DNA of 64,000 bases from Lates calcarifer (GCF_001640805.2 NC_066833.1:3448471-3512470), one strand, 5' to 3'. Positions 1 to 13,000 are shown, counted from the stretch's first letter. Notes: generated from the sequence alone by a model not told the origin. Numbers and translations are program-made.

Positions 1-1038
1 TTGAATCATGTCACAGTTTTTTTCAAATTTCATGAAGATCACCTATGTGAAGCGTCTAGATCCCAGATCAAGTAAATAATTATCTGATTGGTAAATGATA
101 AATTATAGTTAGTCAACATAAAAAAGAGCTTAAAGTGAAAAAGGTAAAAGCTTGTTGTTGTAGAAATGCTATAGAAATGTTGATGTGATAATGTGAACAT
201 ATTTACTATGATCAGCAATGAGAAATGATTATGGATTAACCGGGACTGCCAGATTTTCCTACATTAAAATTAATCCATGTACCTTGATCTCAATTGATTG
301 CTATTCTGAAACTACAATAGGAAAATGAAAATCTGTTCCTTCGTTAATTAGCAATGTTTGTAGCAACTTTTAAAAAGTGGAAATAGGGCCATTTTCCATT
401 TAATCTTGTCCTCAAAAATAGTAGCCCACTTAGCTTGGTCATCTTATTACAGCTTTTCATATAATGAGTTAAATATAAGAAATGTATTTTCCATCAATAC
501 AAAATGCAGAATGGAGCACTTTTAAATTATATTTACAGCTTTGAGCAGTAAGCATCATACATTGTACATTACATCATACACAAACCTCACATATTGTAGG
601 CAGACGTCTTGCACTGATTCTATGTGGGCTGGTTTTTATTTATAGAATGAACACAGCCACATTATCACTGAACTGACAGTGTTGTAGCTGTTGTTAACCA
701 TGCTGAAGGGTTATGGTTAATATTAACCCTGGACAGAGAGTTCCTGATCAAGACAAATGAAAATTGTGAATAAAAGAACTTTTTTTCCTATAAATTCTAT
801 TTCTTGTCAGCTATAAAGCCATTCTGCAGTGCCCATGCACGAGCATGTTTAGGCCCTCAAAAAGGTCATTTTATTTAACAGGAATAATAATCCAAGCAAT
901 TCCAATAGGGCCTTAGCACACTTCATGCTCCGGCCCTAAAAATGGGGGTTGGTGGGGGGCAAGCGGAACATGCCCACACACCTGCTGTGTTTTCCAGTCG
1001 GGCTCAACCATACATCGACAAGAAGATCGCCGTTTTGG
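1..1038. other. no gene recognised; AT-rich flank
   Basis: Nothing coding is recognised in this stretch. It is AT-rich with scattered short ORFs only. An acceptor-like TTTTCCAG ends at about 996, just upstream of the ATG at 1039, so the last 40 bases could be 5' UTR of the candidate small gene that follows. The stretch probably lies inside an intron of the Elk channel gene whose C-terminal exons begin at 10089, but the upstream exons of that gene are outside the window, so this is inference. Confidence 0.4.
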
Positions 1039-4000
1039 ATGGATAGTTCCAAGGTATGTCAAGATTATTCCTTGTGATATGTGTAATATATACATGTCTA
1101 GGATGCAGATCTATTTTGACTTTGTGGTCGAGTGATTTCACTGATTTATGTAGTATAGCTACATTAGCTAACCAAGCTAACTTGGTCTGCCACGTTAATA
1201 AGCTAGCCAGGTGATAGTCAGATGCGACCCTTTGTTGGCTTTTTCAGTCATTCTTATAATAGGTTATGGCGTGTTTTGTATGACTTTCTTGTGAAAGGTC
1301 CAGAACTTTGAAAACCAGTTAATTATTTGGGGAAACTGTAGGCTGCTAACATTAGCTAGCATTGGCAGCTAAGTAGCAGTTTATCCTCATATCAGCGGAT
1401 CCCCGATACTGGTAATAGCTAAGAGCTGTGTTTCAGGAGTGATACAATAAGAGAGGGAAAACCAATGTCAGTTTTTCTATTTTATTTAAGGACTGCGTGC
1501 TAAAGATTAAGCATGGCTTGTTAGCCACCCGCAAGCAATCCCATGATGCCGTTCGTTGTATACAGAATTGAGGCTGAAAACACATTTCCATTGTGTCGTA
1601 ACAGCTTATCATTTTCACTGTCTAGAAATGAGAAATTACTGTTGGAGGTGAATTTGTTGGCAACTCTGACATTTAGCATGACACATATTCCAGTGAGAAA
1701 CAGCAGCTAACTACAGTGATAATGCCTCATGATTCTCTAAGTTACCTCCACTGGTAGAGGGACATCTACTGTGACATGACGTGACCCCCAAAAACATCAA
1801 CAACACTTTCATACTGTTCCTGCTGCTCAAGTTAAGAGCAGTGGTGTAACAGTACCATAAGATCCTGCTTTCTGGAAACTATAAGTAAAACAATTTCCAT
1901 CCTAAACCATCAGTCCTCTATCAGCTGTCACCGATTCTCTAAACACAAACCAAACGCAGAGCCTCCACAGTATTTATTCATTAGCTTTAAACACACAATT
2001 AGAGTGTGAGCTGTTGGATGCTAAATCTTTATTCCTGTAGTTTCAGTGTAGAACCATCCACAGACTTAATAAAATCCAGAGCTCTGACCTGATCACTGGA
2101 GCTAGGTTTTTTTCTTGTGTTAATGAACACCTCCATTCATTATTTTTGCGATTCAGTTTTGGGCACAAAAACAACTTTTCTGGTTGATCACGTTGAGACG
2201 TGGATTACACTGCAGGAGTTTCTACGGGTGTTTTGATATATTTTGTTTTCATGCGGACTCTCCCTGTTAGAATCCATTTAACTGCAGTTGTCAGGCGTTT
2301 CTCACAGCAGACATGTTGTCTTGTTATTGCAGGAAAAGCATGGGTAATTAACGCCATCAGCAATGGTTCTGTTCCATGTGGGTGTCCCAGTAGGTGTTCC
2401 ACATGCAGTTTTCCTGACCTAAAGATTTGTCCAAGCTGCAGGTGCCATTCTCTGCTAAGAAGCCAGTGAAAAACCTCACAGAGCTGCCTTCCAGGACTGC
2501 AGGGGGTGAGTATGTTTTAATCCAGATCAAATGTGTCTTAATAACTATTAGTTGTGGGACAAAATATGTCCTGTGGAACACATTATACACAAGAAACATC
2601 CAAATTTAATAAGCAGATGGCTATGTAATTAACGGAACTTCTTTATTTAAATGACCTCAGGACAAACATACCAAATTAGAAGTAAAAGTCCTGTGGTGAA
2701 ACAGTTTTTTCATTTGCTGCACCAACATTGTCCCATATTTATACTCAGTTTTCTCAATCTGTCCATGATTTACAGGTGCATTAATCAGTTTGGCCACTAG
2801 AGGAAAGGAAAGCACCAAAACAAGCTGGCAGACCACCACCACATCTCAGGCCTGATTGAGCAACATCATCCCACAACATGGGAGTCATGTTTGTGTCCAC
2901 CTGATGAATGTAAGTCCATTCCCTCTCTTTTAGCTCTGTTTTTGGTCTCCACCAACTCCCTGTGGGAAATATCTTAGCTTCTAAATGCTCCATTATGTTC
3001 ACCAGCTACTCTCCATTTGCTGTCTGCTGCTTTTCTCATTTGAGCTGCGTCTAATTTCTTGTTTTAAGTACATTCAAGCTGTTTGGGAGTGTTGTTGAGG
3101 GCGTATCCTGGAGAGCATTTTGGTTTTCTGGTTTGAGCTTTTTTTTAAAGACAAAGTTAATTCCTTCCTTCCAGAGAGATATGTGGTGATTTAATGAAAT
3201 GTAGATGTTTGTCTTGTTGTGTTGTGCATGATGACAGATGCTGGCACGTCTGCTGATACTCAGTGATAGAGGAGTTAAGGGTTTTGATCGGTCAAGTGAA
3301 GCAGTAGCAGAGTGTACGATCCTTCACCAGCTCAGATGTTGCTTGGTTTGTTTTTGCAACAGCTCCTGTGATTCTTAAATGGATATTGGGCCTGATCTCT
3401 GATGGTATAAATGCAAATTTGTAATTTATTCTTTCTGAGGGTGAGATCAGAAGATTGATTCATGTCTGTGTGATAAGTACAAAGCTGCCGTCAGGATGTG
3501 CTTAGCTTAGCTTAGTTTAGCTTAGCATAAAGACTGTAAACTGAGTCTGGCTCTGTCTAAAGGAAATAAAATCCACCTGCCAACTGGCTCTAAATGTCAG
3601 AGTAACATATCTTTTTCGTTTAATCTGAACAAAAACACATACAAATAGCAGTTGTGGTTTGAGTGGAAGTTGAAATATTCTTGACCACATACAATCAGTG
3701 ACGACTTTATAGGATGCTGCCATAAATTCCACAGTTTCTAACAGTGATCATCAACTGGTACCCATGAGCCACATACAGCTGCAGAGTGTTAATGAAAATG
3801 AAATAATGAAAAAAAAACGTGTTCTGGTATTTAACATATCTGACATTTGTTTTCTTCCTACTGTGTGGTAAAAGTTGTTTCTGATTTTTCATCACAGGAC
3901 TTACACTTGAACCAGCAAATACTTCTGCTCGTAAAAAAAAAGAGACAGACATGAGGATTTCCAGAAGGTCAGTGATAATTATCATTTTCAGTCTGCCTGT

Positions 4001-4987
4001 TATTAACCTGTTGTCTGTAGCAAACATCGCTAAATTAAAGCTTTTGTAATGTAACAGTTTGAATTGCTGTTTTTCCAGTGTAGCTGAAAAAATAAGCCTA
4101 AAAAAGTTTACAATATTTTTTTAAAGTCTGAACATAAGTCTAGAAACTTTTAAAACCTTTTAAATGTATATATCAAATGGTATGTTATATTATACCACTG
4201 CAGGATTTTAATCTTGCCATACTGTTCATGAAAATGCTTGTGTCAGACATAGCTCCAAAAACAGAAAAGACTATTAAATATCACTTAAATAAAATAAAGA
4301 ATAGAATAAAATATAAAGTGTGTATACACACACCCACACAACGTATAAACAATGTATGGACAGTAGTAGGGAACATATGTGAGTAAAATGAGTGTTGCTT
4401 TTAGTGACATTGAAAATAAACTGGTAAATATTCTTAAATGATGCATATGTAATTTTGTAGCTGCAAGCAGAGAATATTTGTATGACATTAATTTGAAAAT
4501 ATAGAAACTTTTGATGATTTTTTTCAGACAACGTTTAACAAACCACAGCAAAGAATAAGACAGATATTTGACCACTAGGAGGCGCTTTGTTTTATCCTTC
4601 CACCCAACTCATAATATAGCTCTGAGCACATTTTCCAAAGACTAAGATGTCTCTATTAAGCATCTTTAAGAACATTTAACTGATATAATTATTATAACCA
4701 GTTAAATGTTTTTAAAGATGGCTAATAGAGACACATTAGTTTTTGGGAAAAGTGTTCATAGCTATGATATTAAGCAGTTGGGAGGTAAAACAAACTGTCT
4801 CTACTTTAACAACACTGCAGGAAGAGGCTTCAGCAGCAAGATGGTGGACGTCTTCTCTCAGTCTGTGTATAAAAAGTTTATCTGTCTTCTATTTAATCAA
4901 CTGTTGTTTCCTTTCATCCACTTCAGGTCCAGGACTTCAGCAGCTGTCTTCTTCTTCTCCTCCCACCTGCAAAGAAAGTTATATTAA
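1039..4987 (+). CDS. candidate small spliced protein-coding gene, unrecognised (about 69 aa)
   Basis: Four pieces can be joined with canonical splice sites and one continuous frame: 1039-1053 (ATG, donor GTATGT), 2442-2505 (acceptor CTGCAG, donor GTGAGT), 3898-3967 (acceptor ATCACAG, donor GTCAGT) and 4927-4987 (acceptor CACTTCAG, ends TAA). The sum is 210 nt, exactly 70 codons, and the three junctions use phases 0, 1 and 2. The product starts MDSSKVPFSAKKPVKNL, is rich in Lys, Arg, Ser and Thr, and has a basic middle with a KKK run. There is no signal peptide, membrane segment or domain that I recognise. The last exon (Ser/Phe-rich, ending QRKLY) looks the least protein-like and the true 3' exon may differ. 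AATAAA motifs follow near 5325. A spliced non-coding RNA is an equally fair reading. It would lie inside an intron of the channel gene on the same strand. Confidence 0.35.
4612..4770. repeat. imperfect inverted repeat, about 150 bp, foldback MITE-like
   Basis: The left arm (from about 4616, ATAGCTCTGAGCAC) and right arm (to about 4765) are reverse complements over roughly 70 nt with a few mismatches. They meet at an AT-rich centre around 4685-4695. Such a near-perfect hairpin is typical of a small foldback MITE. It could also form a cruciform or, if transcribed, a long stem. No transposase sequence is inside. Confidence 0.7.
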
Positions 4988-5884
4988 ACAGAGAAACTCA
5001 TTAATACATCTATTTTCCTGTTCTAAACAGTGTCCCTCTCAGAAGCTTTAAATAGTCCTGAAACTTTATATAAACAATTTATTATAAAGGAAAGGTAAAG
5101 ACTATTTATCTCTCAAATTAAAAAAAAAATTACATTAATGTCTAGCCTTAAAAGTCTCTTTAAAGTAAGTAGTCTTTTACTAAACTAAAAAGCACAACGG
5201 TCAATATTACTTCTATCATATGGTTTTGTTTATTTCTGTACATTTTCAGAATTACATTTTAGTAAATGAGTAAAATGTTTGTTTATGTTTCAGGATTGTT
5301 GTGTTCCCTGATCTGTTTTTGTAAGAAATAAAGATATTTTCCTACCTTCACACATTACTTCCATTATTACATTTATATAAGCACTACTACTGTCATCATT
5401 CCTTCCATTATGGTTTTTTAATCTCTGTAAAATTTGAGAGATAGTTCAACTGTCTTTTACATTTTAATAACATTATTGTTTATAAACAATAATCTATCTA
5501 TTTTTAAAAGAAATACAAATATTTTCCTACCTTCACCTTTAGTGAATCCAGTTGTTTCTGTGAATTCACCTGGAACAGAAAATTCATTTAAAATCAGGCT
5601 TTTTCTAAAATATACATAATTAATTAAAAATAGCTACTTCTAACAAGGCATAATTGGTCATTATCTTCCCTATACTTGACAGATACTTATTATTCTTATC
5701 CTTTGATTCTGGGAAAAAAAAAAAAAAAAGATTTATTTGTAACATTGTACTCTGATTTTAGCCAATGTTTAAATTATATTCTTTGAGCTGTTCATACATG
5801 AACTATGTAAATAAACTTTATCAGTGACTTAAGACTACTGTTTTTGATAAATGATAAACTATTTAGACTTAAGATCAATTACTG

Positions 5885-6233
5885 AATTACTGACCCATAA
5901 CGCTGATCTGCTAAGGATTGCAGGGGGGCTAGAGCCTATCCCACCTGACATTGGGTGAGAGGTGGGGTAAACCCTGTACAGATCGCCAGTCCATTGAAGG
6001 GCCAATACATAGAGACAGACAACCAGTCACACTCACATTCACACCTTTGGGAAATTCAGAGTCGCCAGTTAGCCTAACCTGCATGTCTTTGGACTGTGGG
6101 GAAGTTGGACTACCCAGAGAGAACTCACACAGGCACAGGGAGATCATGAAAACTCCACACAGAAAAACCCCGGGAAAACCCAGAACCTTCTTGCTGTGAC
6201 AGTGCTAACCACTGCACCACCGTGCCACCCTGG
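5885..6233 (-). repeat. teleost dispersed repeat, SINE-like with a tRNA-like head (minus orientation)
   Basis: The block contains phrases very common in teleost genomes, such as GCATGTCTTTGGACTGTGG and the end GCACCACCGTGCCACC. Read on the minus strand it begins GGTGGCACGGTGGTGCAGTGG and continues with TTAGCACTGTCACAGCAAG, which resembles a degenerate tRNA-derived head. I recognise the family by its text but cannot give a Repbase name with certainty. Confidence 0.7.
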
Positions 6234-7869
6234 AACATATAAAAATTAATGTCAGTTACCTCTGACGTGGTCTCAAAGAACAAGGGATGAGGATTCTGCA
6301 ATTGTGGACAAAGAGATGACAACTGGAGGAAATAAAAGAGAAATACACAAAGGAAATTATCAATACACTTTTATCAATTAGCAAGTTAACCCACAAACAT
6401 ATCTAAATAGTTAACATCTGAGCTGAACCACAAAATGTTCCAACCATTAGAGTGATGTTTCAGAATATGGACAGTTTACTGTCATTTATTAATATTAAAT
6501 ATTTGAGAAAAATGATTATTAATTTTCCATATCTCAATTGTCTATCAACTAATCACTGAAGGACATTACAGAAATTTCAACACGGTGTAAGAGTATTTTC
6601 TTTCTCTTCATATGTAGTTATTTTACTTTGATGAATAAAAAAAATATACATTTAATTGGATGATCAGCGCCAGTCATGTTGAAACAGCTTTTAGAAACTC
6701 ACCAAACCTATGTCAGTACAGAGTACTATATGCCCGTTCACATATGACAGGAAATATTCTATTAAAAATTTTACTGATTTAGGTATAGGATTGTGTGATA
6801 AACTGATTTTGGTGTGATCTCTTTATATGGCAGTTACTTGTGTAAATTAAAAGAACTATATAACAGCAGCTCATGTGGGAAAAAAAATGTGTAAAACTAG
6901 CTTAATTATATTGTAAATATATTAATATATAAAATCATACTCTGAGAAACACTTAAAATTACTACACCTACAAATACCTCACCGCTATATTTTACTATAG
7001 ATTTCTACAGTGGAGTCTAGTGTGTCTAGTACATCACTAACAATTTGTTTTAAAACCAGAAACACCAGATATTTGCTTCAAGTCGAGCTGCTCAAATTTC
7101 TTTGTCATATGACAATAAATGAAATACTGTTGATTGAACAATACAAGCCATCTGAAGACGTCACCTTGAGCTCAGGGAAATTATAACTGGCACTGTTTTC
7201 TGACATGATATATAAATTATTATTATATCCAATACTAAATTGATTAAATACCATGGTTTAACCTTGGATTTAAACAGTAACACTGAATCAAAAGACTGAA
7301 AATTGTTACTGACATTAATAGTAATTGGGCTGAAGTGAAAGGATTCTCTCTGACTGGGTAAATCTTTAAGACACATACCTGTTTGTGTCTGTGAGGTGAG
7401 AGCTGGTATTTCCATCCAGGCTGCAGCAGCTGAACAAGAAGACCTGGAAAACACAAGAACAACACTTCAAGAACAAATTAATTAATAAAGTCTAGTAATA
7501 CAAGTGTTTCACCACCAAAACTTAAACAGTGGAGGAGAACACGACACTGTATAGTAAGTAATAAAACCTTGACAATCACATTTTGAGTTTTGAGCTGACC
7601 TCAGAGAGAAAAGCAATTAAATATTAAATAAAATAAACTCTGAAACCATAATTTTCACTTACAAAGTCTACCTTTTAAACTTAGGTTTAGCTCTGATGAC
7701 TTCTAAAACGATGTAATAACACGATGTGCATTCAACTACAAATCAATATCATCTGCACAAATGAATCACTGTAATAAGCTCTTAGGTGTAGTAATTTTAA
7801 CAGTTAACAAGAGAGGGAGTTAAAATCTCGTTTTCAAGCCTGTATACAACACAAAACTGTGCTCAATCA

Positions 7870-8135
7870 AGTATCAAGTGGCCACAAAAAAATTCTAATC
7901 ACTGATATGACACAATAGAGGAAAGCTGGTAGTAAAATAGATGTAAAACATCCAAGTAGAGATGCAAAATGATGCAGAACCACCACAAACATGCAAAAGA
8001 CAACAACCTGACAACTGACCACAGAGGGACAAAAAGGAGAGAGATACATAATGAGATGTAAAATGATCACAACGACATGCTGGACTGACAAAACGGACTT
8101 AAACGTGACCAGGATGCCACACAAAACGACAAAAA
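7870..8135. repeat. degenerate tandem repeat, about 20-bp unit
   Basis: Diverged repeats of a unit resembling ATGCAAAATGATCACAAAGA fill this stretch, with recurring GATGTAAAA, GATGCAAAATGAT and ACCACAAACATGC. On the minus strand the periodic sequence gives a hydrophobic ORF of about 90 codons. That ORF is an artefact of the repeat and is not a gene. Confidence 0.6.
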
Positions 8136-8622
8136 CACGCAAATTGTTCGCCGAGATTTGCTAACATCATGTCAGGGACGCTTTAAACAGAGAAACACAA
8201 AAACACTCCAACGCACGCAATAAAAACGAGTGAAAACGGGAATAGGCCCAGAGGATATGGTTGAAAGAGAAGGCTAATGCTAATGTTCGCAGCTAATTAG
8301 CTAGCTCGTTAGCCTTACCTTGGCAGTGTACTCAGCATCCAGCCACACTCCTGTTCGACAAAACAGTCCAGAGCTTGTTTTAGCATGCAGACTTTCTCAG
8401 TAACGATGTTTCTCACAGTGCTAACAAACCGGAGCGACGACTAATACAACGATTAGTTGATTTTACTCCGTATTTTTCACTGCTTTTCCGACGTTGTTCC
8501 TCCGCCTACTCTTCTCTGCTTTGCCTCAGTCACTGTATGGTCACGGTGAGTGACGTTGCACGCCACCCTACGTCGCAAACGCTGATTCGTTTGCTGATTC
8601 TGCTCCGCCTATTTCGCTTCTG

Positions 8623-8627
8623 ATTGG
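8623..8627 (-). promoter_or_regulatory. inverted CCAAT box in a CG-richer promoter-like region (8.45-8.65 kb)
   Basis: The sequence CTGATTGGTCGAACC places a CCAAT pentamer on the minus strand. It lies about 80 nt upstream of the probable start of the minus-strand transcript whose first exon ends at 8319. Nearby are TGACGT-type and CTCCGCC motifs. The assignment to that transcript is inferred from position only. Confidence 0.4.
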
Positions 8628-8685
8628 TCGAACCACCAGAGGTTGTTAATTTAAAGTGAAGACTGAAACGCACAGTTCTGGGTGG

Positions 8686-8765
8686 ATCCTCGGTGGCGTG
8701 GTAGTTTGTTTGGGTATAAAGCCGAGCTCTCCAGTTGTAGAAATTGTGGTTCAAATCCTGTTTGT
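8686..8765 (+). repeat. tRNA-derived SINE head, degenerate
   Basis: A B-box-like GGTTCAAATCC lies about 50 nt after an A-box-like TGGCGTGGTAG. The stems do not fold into an acceptable cloverleaf, so I read this as a SINE remnant and not a functional tRNA. Confidence 0.35.
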
Positions 8766-10088
8766 TATATATACACACACTTCAATATTCAAAATCTAAT
8801 AAGGGTTGCACCTACAGACAGGCTTCAAACACTTGATTCCTATTTCTTTATGCCTTTCAACTTTGGACATGAAATTTGCTGAATCTCATGAGGATCAATC
8901 ATCAGCTGGTTTTTTATCAAAAAATCAAAACTACCATAAATACACAAATAAATAAATATGAATGAATCCTGCAAAACCTTTGTTAGAACACATACAGTTT
9001 CCTCAATAAAAAGCTCAGGTTGAGCTACATGAAACCACAACACATTCACATTAAGTGTACTTTTAATACGAATCAATGTCTTTTCATAGTATGTCTGGGA
9101 CTGTCTGTGATGTAATTATGAAGGAAGCAAAATCACTCACACTCAGCTGTCACAGTTTTATAGTAGTGGTCTAAATTTTGGTTTGAATAAAAAAAAGACA
9201 TATGTACAAAAATGAAAAGATTGTGTGTAAATGAATTATTTTGACTGTATTTTAGGGCATTTGTAATCACATCCCATATTTGTGGATGATATTGTCAAAG
9301 TGGCTCCATTAAAAATTGGCCAATTTGCTATTAGCAGTTCCTGTGGATTACTTTGAACCTGAATGACACTTAAAAACTGAATGACTGGATAATAATTCAA
9401 AGAAAGAATTCTGATTTCATTCAGTATCTTTACCTGGTCCAGAACATCCACTTCTTCCTGTTAATCCTGTCCAAATGGAGCTTTGGTCTCTCCAGTAGAG
9501 ATGAGGTGGAGACATGTATCTGAGAAGAAAAGAAGGCAGACAGTGTTTTGTTAGAAGGGCAGATAATCTAATAATACATGTAGACTGTCTCTTCATTCAG
9601 AATATCAAACAGGAATAATCCTCCAACAAACTTCAGGCCAGTAATGTGCTGGATCCTGAAAAAAGGAAAAGACACTGTGAACACAGGTTACGTCGGCTTT
9701 GAGAGTGCTAGTTATTAAATGTTTGCCAGTTTAGCTCGAGCTGAATTTCTGTTGAATCACAAACAGAAACTGTTGTTGTTCTGTATTCTGAAATGTTGTA
9801 TGTTTACCAAATGTTGTTGTGTTTTGACCTTCAGAGCCACTGTGGATCATACTGTTCATACATATGTAAATTAACAGCAATTTATAACAGTGTCTCTTTG
9901 ATCTGCAGCTCAGACAGTCTGTGTTTAATTGATTTAACGAGCTTCATTTGCTGATCCCTTTCTCTCATATGGAGACAGCTAGGGAAAATATACTCATTTG
10001 AAATTACTGCTTTTGAGATATAAATGTGTCTGTGTGCCCGTCTGCATGTTTCTCTTACATCTACTTCTATGTTGGTTCTCCTCTACAG

Positions 10089-13000
10089 GTAAAGGAGATC
10101 TGATTGGCTCAGACTCCCTAACGAAGGAGCAGGTGATCAAGACCAACGCCAACGTCAAGGCCCTGACCTACTGTGACCTGCAGTATATCAGCCTAAAGGG
10201 TCTACGTGAGGTCCTCCGACTCTACCCCGAGTACGCCCAGAAGTTCATCAGTGAGATACAACATGACCTCACGTACAACCTGCGAGAGGGCCATGGGGCT
10301 GATGTGAGTTTGTGTGTTCCCTCAAATTGCCTGTTAAGGGACCAATACAGTATTTTTTTGGGGGGGGGCTTATTTTTTTGCCTTTAATTATAGGACAGTG
10401 AGAGAGAGACAGGAAACAAGGAGAGTGGGGGAATGACATGCAGTAAAGGTATTTTGAATTTAAATCAATCCATAACAGAATAGACTGCCCCCTTGTGACC
10501 ATCAGACAGGTTGCCAGTGGCTAATGGGTTTGTTGGATTTTCTCAAAGTTTGTGTCAGAGCAACTCAAGTGGAAATTTAAAGAAAGAAGCAACATACTGC
10601 CCTGACATCATGCAATACTGTGGACAAGGAAGGACTATGAGGAGTTTTGTCACTTTATCAATGATTGTTGTCGTCTATTGTGGCTACTGAGGCTAATGTG
10701 GATGGGGACTGGAACTGTGTCAACCAAAATCATCCACTAAGCTGTCAAAGAAAGGTATGCAGGTCGCATAGGCACTGTAGGTAGGTGTGTAATTATAAAT
10801 GCACATAGACACAGTCCGCATCATACAACCCACCACATCAGCCACACTACACTACTCCATGTGCAGCCATGTGCTGCACATAGTGGTGATAATGTGTAGC
10901 CTGAGGAGACACTCAGCTTAAGAGGGTTCTCATGGATAAAAGCTATGCACGACCTCTCCATCACTACTTTAACATGCACACACACCTGTGCACACATCAC
11001 AATTTGACAAGCCTAGCCTTGAAGTGCTTTTTCCTAACTACTGACATCAAACACACAAACACCAAGCCTGTGCTTTTAGCTGGTGCAGCAGCAGCAGAGG
11101 AAGCAAAACACAAGGACAGGAATAGCTCAGTGCTGCTGTTTGAAGCTGTCCTATTGCTAAAAATAGAGCAGGGGGGAAGCACGGGTTCTCCCTGACTGGC
11201 TGTGTCCCCGCAGCTGCTGCTAAGATTGGATCCTGCTCGATATAAATAGCCCAGTCAGCCAAGGAGAAAGGGGGGGGGGGGGGTGTCTTAGGCTATCTCA
11301 TTTTCTTTTTTGCTCTCCCTCATATCCCTCTTTTCCCGCTGCAGTGCTGTTTGTTTCTCCAGGGCAAAGCACACTTACTGCAGAGTGTGAGTGGAGTGCA
11401 AATGTGTGCTCACATCAGTGTGTGTCCATAGCAGTATCTAGTTCCAGATGCACAAGCTGCTGCCCACATCTTAGGTCTTGGGTGCAGATGTCCACCCTTC
11501 TGGTACCAGCAGCCCAGGAGAGAATGTTTGCATATGTATGTAAGACAAGACTGCTGAGAATAAAAAAGCCTGGTGGAGACAATCTCAAAGAATGTATGAT
11601 AATATTCAAAGTGACAAAAATGAGACAGGTAGAGACTCCACAAAAATACAAGAAAGGATGATATGGTGAAAGAAGAAAAGCAGGAATTAAAAATTGGGGT
11701 AGCAAATGTGGAAAAGGTTTATGAAGCAGGACAGATGACAAGTCAAAAGATCCATCATCAAAGTGATGCATTTTGACCATCCCTTCCTGCTAATTCACAG
11801 GCTGCAGACTGACTCTCATGACCCTGAAGCCAGGGGCAAAACAATGCAATGTGCAAGAGCAACCAGTCGACAGAGTGCACTGAGCTGTGCTGCAGAGAGA
11901 GGGGGATATTACAGCATGTTTTGTACCCTGTGTTCTTGTTTTCAGTCTTAGCACAAGAAACATGACAGGGAGAACAACATATTGCCTGCACCTGCACATA
12001 CTGTACAAACACATATACGTGCACATAGAGAGATAAGCTCATACACACACACATATGTGCTGCACTGCACCAACAAGAAACAAGAAAAAGAGCACTTTCT
12101 TGTCCTTGCAAGCACGCACTAAGCCTACATATATCCACTTACATGTGTGCCTGCACATACAGCCAGACTCTATCACATACACATGATGCGAATGCAAACT
12201 TCAGCACACCCACACGCTCGCGCACACAGACACATGGCAAGTGCACACTTATCACACCCCTGCATCACGGAGCGTTCCTTGGTTTTCTCTGGAGCTGGGA
12301 GCTAAGATTAGAACAAGAGGAGCTAAAAATACATTACGGTGCCACATGAGGGGGTGGAGGATGGGTGGGGGTGGGGCTGACTGAGGGGAGGGCAGTGAGG
12401 GGAGGAGGAGAAGAAAGAGAGAATGCTGAGCAGGCAGGGATGGAGGGAGAAGAGAGAGACTTGATTAAAGGAGGAGGAGAGGGAGAAGGGAGTGGCAGAG
12501 AGCAGGGGGAAAGCAGAGGGGCGTTGGCTTGTCTGCATGATGAGATATGAAATATAGCCTTTACTCACTGCACCTGTCATTCTTTATCAGGACATGAGTG
12601 ATGTTTATATTTTGAAACCAAAATAAAGTAGATGCATTTAGTCTGAATGTGGTGGTCAGACTGAATATCTTTGTTTTTTAATACATTATAAAGCACAGAG
12701 ACTCTTCCTCACTCTTACTGTTCTACAGTCTCTTCATCATTGAAAGAAAATCCATAGAAATTACCAACTGAGTCCTGAATGCTGAAGCTTCCACTGAGGA
12801 GTTCATGTTGCTCATTACATTCCTGGCAGTGTGAAAGAGAGACAAAATCAGTCACATGAATAAAATTATTTTCATGAGCAGGTACATGATTAAATTTCAA
12901 AATAAAATTTCAAATAAAATAAATGATTTCAAATAATAATCAGAAAATACCACTGACCTTTTTAGTGTGTAATCAAAAATATATTTGTGAGATGGACTGT

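Larger units (their letters stand above)
5531..8540 (-). ncRNA. candidate spliced transcript, probably non-coding, from a CCAAT promoter near 8.5 kb
   Basis: Exon-like blocks on the minus strand have good splice signals. A first exon runs from about 8540 down to 8319 (donor CCAAG|GTAAGG). Then come 7379-7443 (acceptor TTTTCCAG, donor GTATGT), 6260-6322 (acceptor CCTCCAG, donor GTAACT) and 5531-5569 (acceptor TTCCAG, donor GTAGG). The promoter side is CG-richer than its surroundings and carries an inverted CCAAT box at 8623-8627. No reading frame continues through all blocks: from the first ATG a frame of about 61 codons ends in the 6260-6322 block. A long non-coding RNA is therefore the simplest reading. 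A further exon-like block lies upstream at 9434-9519 (acceptor TTCTCAG, donor GTAAAG), which could be an alternative 5' exon. No homologue is recognised, and RNA data would be decisive. Confidence 0.3.

Noticed and set aside
913..1095. Minus-strand ORF with several Cys and Arg (KRRSSCRCMVEPDW)
   Set aside because: No start context, no partner exon and no known domain; the same bases are better explained by the plus-strand exon with ATG at 1039.
7867..8142. Minus-strand hydrophobic ORF of 91 codons, at first sight a membrane protein
   Set aside because: It is produced by a degenerate tandem repeat of about 20 bp and has no splice or start context of its own.
8686..8765. Possible tRNA gene
   Set aside because: A- and B-box-like motifs are present but stems do not pair and the sequence is degenerate; a SINE remnant is more likely.
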